A program made the position numbers and the translations under genes. The notes beneath the pieces are model-generated. The model did not search any database. It saw only the letters and a program-made list of their open reading frames with translations, and was not told the origin of the DNA. 6,858 nucleotides of DNA from Clostridia bacterium (GTDB taxonomy: Bacteria; Bacillota_A; Clostridia; Oscillospirales; CAG-382). Below are positions 1-5,146 of the stretch, in pieces. The DNA lies in NCBI GenBank assembly GCA_017517985.1, contig JAFWWX010000119.1, positions 1 through 6,858 of the forward strand. Direction: 5' to 3'. How positions within the stretch are numbered: position 1 is the first letter of the stretch; every line of letters begins with the position of its first letter.

Positions 1-767
1 ATCTTCCTTGGGGTGAAATCGGCGTAGACGTAGTTCTCGAATGTACATGTTTCTACTGCTCACTCGAAAAGTCTCAGGCTCACATTGACGCAGGTGCAAA
101 GAAGGTAGTTATCTCTACTCCCGCGGGCAAGGATCTTAAGACAATCGTATACAGCGTTAACGAAAACACACTTACAGCTGATGACAAGATCATCTCTGCA
201 GCATCCTGCACAACAAACTGCCTTGCTCCTATGGCAAAGGCTCTTAACGACTATGCAGCTATCCAGAGCGGTATCATGACAACAGTTCACGCATACACAG
301 GTGACCAGATGATCCTCGACGGTCCTCACAGAAAGGGTGACCTTAGAAGAGCAAGAGCTGGTGCTCAGAACATCGTTCCTAACTCTACAGGCGCTGCTAA
401 GGCAATCGGCCTTGTAATTCCCGAACTCAACGGCAAGCTCATCGGTTCTGCACAGAGAGTTCCTACTTGCACAGGTTCTACAACACTTCTCGTTGCTGTA
501 GTTAAGGGCAAGGATGTAACAAAGGAAGGCATCAACGCTGCAATGAAGGCCGCTGCTTCCGAATCCTTCGGTTACAACGAAGAAGAGATCGTATCCTCCG
601 ACGTAGTCGGTATGCGTTACGGCTCCCTGTTCGATGCTACTCAGACCATGGTTTCCAAGATCGACGAAGACACATACCAGGTACAGGTTGTTTCTTGGTA
701 CGACAACGAAAACAGCTACACAAGCCAGATGGTTAGAACAATCAAGTACTTCGCTGAACTTGCATAA
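1..767 (+). CDS. gap: Glyceraldehyde-3-phosphate dehydrogenase, 3' part (5' end outside window)
   Basis: Glycolytic, cytosolic, NAD-linked GAPDH, converting glyceraldehyde-3-phosphate plus phosphate to 1,3-bisphosphoglycerate. The reading frame is open from the window edge (first full codon at base 3) and runs 254 codons to TAA at 765-767. Against a usual length of about 335-340 residues, roughly the first 80 residues of the Rossmann domain are missing. Visible hallmarks are the catalytic motif [10 protein letters not shown] with the nucleophilic Cys at 207-209, the catalytic His in [10 protein letters not shown] at 288-290, the phosphate-site stretch [13 protein letters not shown], the [20 protein letters not shown] segment, and the C-terminal [14 protein letters not shown]. 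Codon use is strongly biased, as expected for a highly expressed gene. Oddity: the segment normally ECTGF reads ECTCF (Cys codon TGT at 48-50), placing Cys where the cofactor-side Gly is nearly always found; a nearby Cys also occurs at 57-59. Family assignment is certain. Confidence 0.97.
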   Translation, partial: LPWGEIGVDVVLECTCFYCSLEKSQAHIDAGAKKVVISTPAGKDLKTIVYSVNENTLTADDKIISAASCTTNCLAPMAKALNDYAAIQSGIMTTVHAYTGDQMILDGPHRKGDLRRARAGAQNIVPNSTGAAKAIGLVIPELNGKLIGSAQRVPTCTGSTTLLVAVVKGKDVTKEGINAAMKAAASESFGYNEEEIVSSDVVGMRYGSLFDATQTMVSKIDEDTYQVQVVSWYDNENSYTSQMVRTIKYFAELA

Positions 768-799
768 GTTTTATTCCATAGCTTAAAACTGTATAAATT

Positions 800-827
800 C
801 CGCCCTGCTTTTGGCAGGGCGGTTTTT
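800..827 (+). terminator. Intrinsic (Rho-independent) terminator of gap
   Basis: A perfect 9-bp GC-rich stem, CCGCCCTGC (800-808) with GCAGGGCGG (814-822), encloses a five-base loop (TTTTG) and is followed directly by five T residues (823-827). It starts 33 bases after the gap stop codon, so it ends the glycolytic transcript and insulates the accessory genes downstream. Confidence 0.95.
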
Positions 828-903
828 CTATACTCTCTGAAATACCTCGTTTCCGTATTTTGCTCGCTTTTTAGATAGATGTTATTATTTTTACTTTTTT
901 CTG

Positions 904-932
904 TTGAAAAAACATATTTGGTGTGGTATAAT
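904..932 (+). promoter_or_regulatory. Predicted sigma-70/sigma-A promoter with extended -10, reading into the hairpin array
   Basis: TTGAAA (904-909) is separated by exactly 17 bases from a consensus TATAAT (927-932), and TG at 924-925 gives the extended -10 form TGnTATAAT. The upstream DNA (about 885-915) is A/T rich, as an UP-like region would be. Transcription would start near 939, inside the first hairpin of the array, and run towards the gene at 1203, giving an untranslated leader of about 260 bases. It is predicted from sequence only; the spacing and consensus are good. Confidence 0.65.
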
Positions 933-1128
933 GAGTTTGCAAAGCAAACTCAATGAATTGCCTGACGGCGTGAATTGAAATCTGTGATTTCATAAATTGA
1001 ACCTTAGGGTTCATGAATTGCACTTCGTGCATTAAGCGTTTGCAGAGCAAACGGGCAATTCAATTCATGGAGCAAAGCGAGAATTCATGGCGAAATGCCA
1101 ATTCATGACAACGAAGTTGTCGATTCAT
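932..1128 (+). repeat. Array of about nine short hairpins with inverted linkers (double-comb structure)
   Basis: Short perfect hairpins, mostly with three-base loops, follow each other closely. Stem pairs: H1 932-940/944-952, H2 960-962/967-969, H3 977-982/986-991, H4 999-1003/1008-1012, H5 1019-1023/1027-1031, H6 1037-1043/1047-1053, H7 about 1069-1081 (decayed), H8 1088-1092/1096-1100, H9 1107-1112/1116-1121. Linkers in the left half read ATGAATTG or close variants (953-960, 970-977, 992-999, 1013-1020). Linkers in the right half read its complement, CAATTCAT or variants (1061-1068, 1081-1088, 1099-1106, 1121-1128). Left and right linkers can pair in nested order, so the whole unit can fold as one long interrupted stem with a hairpin on either side of each rung. 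H1 and H6 share the core GTTTGC-NNN-GCAAAC. There is no coding capacity and no spacer-repeat regularity of a CRISPR type. The role is unknown: structured leader RNA, cruciform-forming DNA or a non-autonomous repeat element are all possible. Confidence 0.85.
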
Positions 1129-1135
1129 TAAAAAT

Positions 1136-1168
1136 GATTGGCATCTAGAATATACAGTCTTTATATAA
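1136..1168 (+). repeat. Long direct repeat, copy 1
   Basis: This 33-base segment matches 1873-1905 at all but two positions (1138 T against C, 1145 C against T). Its core reads TGGCATCTAGAATATACAG. It sits between the hairpin array and the orphan gene at 1203. Like the second copy it lies a short way upstream of a start codon, so it could be a shared control element; it and its partner could equally be recombination scars around the intervening gene. A poor promoter-like match (TTGGCA at 1138, TATAAA at 1164) has a 20-base spacer and is not convincing. Confidence 0.85.
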
Positions 1169-1187
1169 ATAGTGTCGAGTTTTGGCA

Positions 1188-1196
1188 AAAGGAGGA
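1188..1196 (+). promoter_or_regulatory. Ribosome binding site that fixes the start of the 1203 gene at GTG
   Basis: AAAGGAGGA is a near-perfect Shine-Dalgarno sequence placed six bases before GTG at 1203. A TTG in the same frame at 1184 minus two (1182) would put this site inside the coding sequence, so the GTG is the supported start. Confidence 0.8.
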
Positions 1197-1202
1197 GACC
1201 GA

Positions 1203-1826
1203 GTGAATAATATTAGCTTGCTGAAAAAGTGTAAGATAAAATTGGTGTTATGTAAGTTGCGAAAACAGGGAGTATTACCTCAAAAATATTTGATTTTCTC
1301 TCCTGTATTATTGGTTCTAGATTTAATGGACGATATGCAAATTGAACCAATCAATAGCACTATATTAAACATGATTATATTTCAAATAAAACAGCATTTA
1401 AATATACAGGAGAATTTAACTGTGGGAATTGCTATTGAACGGGATATGTGGCAACAATATAGCGATGAACAGAAACCTGTTAGCATAAAAAACAACAAAA
1501 TACTTATTAATATATCGCATTATTATAACTGTAATGAACCAGAAAATTCTATGTCAAATATAGAAGCATCCAACCTTCTTGCACTTTTGTGCAAAGAAAT
1601 AACACGATGGTTTTTAGAGAAAAATAATATATTTTTAAAATCTGAATTTTATGTAGAGATGGCTATGTGCTTGTTGGGAATGTGTAAAGAGGCGCACTTT
1701 CTTCCGTATGTTGGAACTAGTTATTTTAAGAATGGAGAAATAGAACACCAAAGTTTTTTTACTTCTACAAAAGAGGAATTATCATATGCATTAACTCTTT
1801 GTAGAGAAACACTTGAAAATTGTTAA
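1203..1826 (+). CDS. Orphan protein of 207 residues, resembling an inactivated zinc metallopeptidase
   Basis: I cannot name this protein. It is soluble-looking, has no signal peptide or clear membrane segment, and starts at GTG behind a very strong ribosome binding site. The second half contains LLALLCKEITRWFLEKN (KEITR at residues 131-135, bases 1593-1607), then SEFYVEMAMCLLGM (from residue 147) and a C-terminal STKEELSYALTLC. This layout recalls, from memory, small HExxH peptidase-like proteins with LLAHEITHxFL, then NExLTDxAxVxLGFG, then a GYLTxEELAYAL-like tail. Here both zinc-binding His would be replaced (His to Lys, His to Arg) while the central Glu is kept, so if homologous it should lack peptidase activity. 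The gene is clearly more A/T rich than its neighbours (13 G/C in bases 1501-1560), is flanked by the two direct repeats, and follows the hairpin array, which suggests acquired DNA. That it is a gene is fairly sure; the family link is tentative. Confidence 0.75.
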   Translation: MNNISLLKKCKIKLVLCKLRKQGVLPQKYLIFSPVLLVLDLMDDMQIEPINSTILNMIIFQIKQHLNIQENLTVGIAIERDMWQQYSDEQKPVSIKNNKILINISHYYNCNEPENSMSNIEASNLLALLCKEITRWFLEKNNIFLKSEFYVEMAMCLLGMCKEAHFLPYVGTSYFKNGEIEHQSFFTSTKEELSYALTLCRETLENC

Positions 1827-1872
1827 ATCTTTATACTTTCAATTGCAACTTTACAACAAATGGTCGTTAAAA

Positions 1873-1905
1873 GACTGGCATTTAGAATATACAGTCTTTA
1901 TATAA
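1873..1905 (+). repeat. Long direct repeat, copy 2, containing a hyphenated palindrome
   Basis: This is the second copy of the 33-base repeat at 1136-1168, with two mismatches, 737 bases further on. With three extra bases upstream it forms a perfect 8-bp inverted repeat: AAAGACTG (1870-1877) pairs with CAGTCTTT (1892-1899) across a 14-base loop. In copy 1 the matching arms are degraded. TATAAT occurs at 1901-1906, but the best upstream partner is 19-20 bases away, so a promoter is only possible. It lies about 58 bases ahead of the MATE gene. Confidence 0.85.
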
Positions 1906-1963
1906 TAAATCGGACAAGAAATAAAACAGGCAAATACTTCACACATATGAAAAGAGATAAAAA

Positions 1964-3340
1964 ATGACACGGAACACTGAAGAAAATCAATACCGAAAAA
2001 TGACTACCTGGCCTATACCCAAGCTTGTGATTACACTGGGTATTCCCACAACTATCAGTATGCTGGTAACAAATATTTATAATATGGCGGACACTTATTT
2101 TGTAAGTGAGCTTGGTAACAGTGCCAGCGGTGCAGTTGGTGTTGTGTTTGGCCTTATGGCAATTATTCAGGCTTTTGGATTTATGTTTGGTCATGGAGCA
2201 GGAAGCATAATTGCACGGAAATTAGGTCATAAAGATGTACACAGTGCAAGTGTTTTTGCGTCTTTAAGTATTATGGCGTGTCTTATCACAGGTACGCTTA
2301 TCAGTGTTTTTGGGCTTATGTTTATAGAGCCTCTTATGCGGATGCTTGGCAGTACGGAAACAATTCTTCCCTATGCAAAGAGCTATGGAATATATATTCT
2401 TATTGTAGCGCCCCTTACTATGACAAGCTTTGCCTTAAACAATATTTTAAGGTATGAGGGCAAAGCGTTTTTTGCTATGATAGGTCTTACGGTCGGTGGA
2501 GTTCTGAATATGATTTGCGATCCCTTACTGATGTTCGGTCTTGATATGGGCATAGGTGGTGCAGGGCTGTCCACAGCTATTTCGCAAGCAATAGGTTTTT
2601 TGATTTTGCTTTCAATGTTTTTAAGAGGAAAAACATTAAGCAAACTCAGTGTGAAGCTTGCAAAAGAAAATCCCAATGGGATTTTTAAGATTATTGCAAC
2701 AGGGTTTCCAAGCTTTTGTCGTCAGGGACTAAGCAGTATTGCTACGATGTCACTGAACAAATTCGCAGGTGAAATAGGCGGAGATCCGGCTGTTGCGGCA
2801 ATGTCCATTGTGAACAGAATCACATTCTTTATCTTCGCCGTAGGACTTGGTATTGGTCAGGGATTTCAGCCTGTGGCATCATTTAACTATGGAGCAAGGA
2901 TATATTCAAGGGTGAAAAGAGGATTTTATTTTACATTCGTAACAGGAGAACTGCTGTTGGGTGTATTTGTTGTGGTGGGACTTCTGTTTTCTAATCACTT
3001 AATAGGACTTTTCCGGAATGACCCAACGGTTATTGAGATAGGTACATTAAGCCTTAAATTACAGCTATTAGCTCTTTTCTTTCACCCGTTGACAATCTGT
3101 TCCAATATGCTTTTCCAGAGTATAGGAGAAAATAAAAAAGCAACATTCTTATCAATGCTCAGAAGTGGAATATTGTTTATACCTATTTTGTGGATATTAA
3201 AAACAGCTTTCGGCCTCTTCGGCGTGCAGTCGGCGCAGGCAATAGCAGATGTGATCGCATTTTTCGTTTCTGCACCGCTTGTGCTGAGCTTTTTAAGAAA
3301 GCTTCCTGCCGACAAACCAGACATACAGTCTGTGCCGTAG
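1964..3340 (+). CDS. MATE-family multidrug efflux pump
   Basis: An inner-membrane cation-coupled antiporter of the multidrug and toxic compound extrusion family, 458 residues, matching the usual 440-470. It shows the expected two-fold layout: an N-terminal MatE half beginning with PIPKLVITLGIPTTISMLV then NIYNMADTYFVSELG and FGHGAGSIIARKLG, and a second half beginning near residue 240 with IIATGFPSFCRQGLSS and later GLGIGQGFQPVASFNYGAR. About twelve hydrophobic segments can be picked out. The style resembles clostridial MepA-like/DinF-like pumps, but substrate cannot be read from sequence, so no gene symbol is given. The ATG at 1964 has only a weak AAAGAGAT ribosome binding site 5-8 bases upstream; an internal ATG at residue 13 is a less likely alternative. 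It follows direct-repeat copy 2, and a second predicted transporter gene lies 222 bases downstream. No terminator was found after it. Confidence 0.95.
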   Translation: MTRNTEENQYRKMTTWPIPKLVITLGIPTTISMLVTNIYNMADTYFVSELGNSASGAVGVVFGLMAIIQAFGFMFGHGAGSIIARKLGHKDVHSASVFASLSIMACLITGTLISVFGLMFIEPLMRMLGSTETILPYAKSYGIYILIVAPLTMTSFALNNILRYEGKAFFAMIGLTVGGVLNMICDPLLMFGLDMGIGGAGLSTAISQAIGFLILLSMFLRGKTLSKLSVKLAKENPNGIFKIIATGFPSFCRQGLSSIATMSLNKFAGEIGGDPAVAAMSIVNRITFFIFAVGLGIGQGFQPVASFNYGARIYSRVKRGFYFTFVTGELLLGVFVVVGLLFSNHLIGLFRNDPTVIEIGTLSLKLQLLALFFHPLTICSNMLFQSIGENKKATFLSMLRSGILFIPILWILKTAFGLFGVQSAQAIADVIAFFVSAPLVLSFLRKLPADKPDIQSVP

Positions 3341-3547
3341 GATGGTGTGTCAGACAGGATAATCTGGCATTGCATATATTTTGTTTTACTCAAGAACTAT
3401 CGAAAGATAAGATATATTCTGAACATTATAACCTTGAATAACTTTGCAAAACCAACTACTTGCCAGTGAGTCAGGCTGCGCGTATTACGCAGGAAGAACA
3501 ATTATAAATTCACAGACAAAATGGATAAATGATAAAATAAAAAACAG

Positions 3548-3554
3548 AAAGGAG
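3548..3554 (+). promoter_or_regulatory. Ribosome binding site that fixes the start of the 3563 gene
   Basis: AAAGGAG lies eight bases before ATG at 3563. The in-frame TTG at 3557 is only two bases from this site, too close to be the start, so the ATG is chosen. Confidence 0.75.
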
Positions 3555-3562
3555 CTTTGGAA

Positions 3563-4111
3563 ATGACTACTAAAATACATATTGGTATGCGAAAAATAAA
3601 AAGTGTTCTGGCAGTTGGACTGTCCTTTGTTGCATGGCAGGGGATAAGATTGTTCCTTCCCGGACTTGACATTCATCCTATATTTGCATATGTCTATTCT
3701 ATTAGCGAAATCCGTGAAAGCTCCGAAGAAACAAGGAAGTTTGGAAAATTAAGAATAAGAGCTACGTTGGTCGGACTTGTAGTGGGTCTCTTGTTTATAG
3801 CAATGTCTGTTTTTATAACATCAAAGCTTGATATGAATAATTTGCGACTTTGTGTTGAATTTGCCGTTATTCTGATAGCTACACTATGTTCCCTTTGTGT
3901 TGCCGAAATATTAAAATGTGAAAATTTCTGTGGCGATGCTTCTGTTATTACAGTGATTTGTATGGTAACTCATAATGAGGAAAATATTTATCTCTATGCA
4001 GTAATGCGTGTTTTGCAGACACTTATAGGCGTTTTTTCAGCAACGATTATAAATGCATTTGTTATGAAAAGAAAAAGGGGTATCTTACAGGAAAGCCATA
4101 ACAGAAATTAG
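3563..4111 (+). CDS. FUSC / aromatic acid exporter-like membrane protein (short form)
   Basis: A 182-residue integral membrane protein. The opening IGMRKIKSVLAVGLSFVAWQ, the loop GKLRIRATLVGLVVGLLF near residues 60-78, and RVLQTLIGVFSATIINAFV near 148-167 match the pattern I know from the membrane domain of fusaric-acid-resistance/aromatic-acid-exporter proteins (typically IGLRIIKTxxAV, then RxxGTxxGxxxGLLF, then RxxDTxxGxxxAxxVN). About five hydrophobic segments are visible near 12-30, 62-84, 93-114, 122-136 and 146-166, and the C-terminus is a short basic tail (KRKRG). Family members often carry an extra cytoplasmic domain; here it ends after the membrane part, as many Bacillota homologues do. 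The substrate is unknown. Its neighbour is the MATE pump, but the 222-base gap argues for separate transcription or at least separate control. Confidence 0.72.
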   Translation: MTTKIHIGMRKIKSVLAVGLSFVAWQGIRLFLPGLDIHPIFAYVYSISEIRESSEETRKFGKLRIRATLVGLVVGLLFIAMSVFITSKLDMNNLRLCVEFAVILIATLCSLCVAEILKCENFCGDASVITVICMVTHNEENIYLYAVMRVLQTLIGVFSATIINAFVMKRKRGILQESHNRN

Positions 4112-4187
4112 TAATTGCGTTATCTTTCGTGTAATTTTATTTTAATAGAGCAACGCATTTTGCGATGTGAAAGGACAGCAAAATTTT

Positions 4188-5120
4188 ATGAGAAAAATAA
4201 TAGCAATAGTAGGGCCGACAGCTTCCGGTAAAACGGCGCTTAGTATTGGGCTTGCGAAGAAGTTCAACGGTGAGATAATCTCTGCCGATTCAATGCAGTT
4301 TTACCGTGAAATGAATATAGGTACTGCAAAGCCGGATGTTGTAGAGCGTGATGGCATTACTCACAGAATGATAGATATTCTTGATATTGCAGAGAGCTTC
4401 TCCGTTTCTGATTTTTGTGACAGATGTGAGAGGGAGGTATCGGAGGTGCTTTCAGAGGGGAAGTTGCCGATACTGTGCGGTGGCACAGGCTTTTATGTTG
4501 ATTCCTTCCTTGACGGTATAAAATTCGGTCAGTTTGAAAACAGCCCTGAGCTTCGGGATAAGCTTTATTCAGAACTTGAGAAAACAGGACTTGATGCAAT
4601 GTATGAAAGACTATGCAAAGTCGACCCTGATAATATCGTTGACAGACATAATCCCAAAAGGGTGATACGCGCCCTTGAGGTGTATGAGCTTACCGGAAAA
4701 ACACTTGCACGGTGGAATGAAGAATCAAGACTTGAGCCTCCAAAATACGAAAGTCTTATTGTGGGACTAAGGTTTTGTGACCGTGAAAAGCTTTATGAGA
4801 GAATAAACAAAAGAGTTGATATAATGCTTGACGCAGGACTTCTTTCAGAGGTGGAAAAGCTACTATCAATGGGAATAAAGAATACGGTTACTGCTTGTCA
4901 GGCAATAGGATATAAGGAGTTCTACCCTTATTTTGACGGAACGGCTTCCCTTGAGGAGTGCGTGGAAAAGCTGAAGCAGGAATCGAGAAAATACGCAAAA
5001 AGACAAATGACCTGGTTCAGAAGGAATCCGAGGATTCGCTGGATCGACCTTGACGAAATAGCCGGCGAACAGATACTGGAGCAGGCAAGCGAAATTATCG
5101 AAAAATTTCTTTCGGAATAA
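4188..5120 (+). CDS. miaA: tRNA dimethylallyltransferase (tRNA A37 isopentenylation)
   Basis: A cytosolic enzyme that transfers the dimethylallyl group of DMAPP to N6 of A37 next to the anticodon of tRNAs reading codons that begin with U, giving i6A. The product is 310 residues, the normal family length. Motifs: P-loop GPTASGKT (9-16); SADSMQFYREMNIGTAKP (32-49) with the conserved catalytic Asp34; HRMIDILD (59-66) and SFSVSDF; GGTGFYV (98-104) with the conserved Thr100; DRHNPKRVIRALEVYELTGK near 160-178; and the C-terminal KYAKRQMTWFRR. ATG at 4188 is chosen because family members begin just before the KIIxIVGPT strand; a GTG at 4167 is open in frame but has no ribosome binding site and overlaps the likely one (AAAGGA, 4170-4175, somewhat far at 12 bases). 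The next gene starts 26 bases after its stop, so it probably heads an operon. A weak possible promoter (TTGCGT at 4115, TATTTT at 4138) lies upstream. Confidence 0.97.
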   Translation: MRKIIAIVGPTASGKTALSIGLAKKFNGEIISADSMQFYREMNIGTAKPDVVERDGITHRMIDILDIAESFSVSDFCDRCEREVSEVLSEGKLPILCGGTGFYVDSFLDGIKFGQFENSPELRDKLYSELEKTGLDAMYERLCKVDPDNIVDRHNPKRVIRALEVYELTGKTLARWNEESRLEPPKYESLIVGLRFCDREKLYERINKRVDIMLDAGLLSEVEKLLSMGIKNTVTACQAIGYKEFYPYFDGTASLEECVEKLKQESRKYAKRQMTWFRRNPRIRWIDLDEIAGEQILEQASEIIEKFLSE

Positions 5121-5146
5121 ACTGATTACAGAACGGAGATGATATA

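Noticed and set aside
60..329. Open frame on the - strand inside gap, and similar - strand frames at 1898-2194, 2383-2676, 3082-3393, 3485-3676, 4357-4599, 4866-5165, 5822-6151 and 6382-6645
   Set aside because: Most of each lies antisense to a well-identified gene or gene start, they lack recognisable domains, and their Cys/His/Phe-rich content is typical of reverse-strand shadows.
932..1128. CRISPR array
   Set aside because: Linkers are only 8 bases, units are about 15-25 bases of hairpin, the linker orientation reverses midway, and no cas gene is near.
1182..1202. Upstream TTG start for the orphan gene
   Set aside because: It would place the strong ribosome binding site AAAGGAGGA inside the coding sequence; the GTG at 1203 has ideal spacing.
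1947..1967. Six-codon mini-ORF (MKRDKK) whose TGA overlaps the MATE start as ATGA, a possible leader peptide
   Set aside because: It has no ribosome binding site and is short enough to occur by chance in A-rich leader DNA.
3364..3393. Possible third copy of the direct repeat (CTGGCATT followed by AT-rich DNA)
   Set aside because: Only the first eight bases match exactly; beyond them agreement is near what AT-rich sequence gives by chance.
3190..3441. 83-codon open frame on the + strand
   Set aside because: It overlaps the MATE coding sequence in another frame for most of its length, with basic and Cys-rich composition typical of a shadow frame.
3476..3492. Small inverted repeat CTGCG/CGCAG between the MATE and FUSC-like genes
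   Set aside because: The stem is five base pairs with no following T run, so it is not a convincing terminator, and nothing else supports an operator.
4116..4164. Inverted repeats TGCGTT/AACGCA and CGCA/TGCG ahead of miaA
   Set aside because: The first has a 30-base loop and the second only four pairs; neither has the form of a terminator or known leader.
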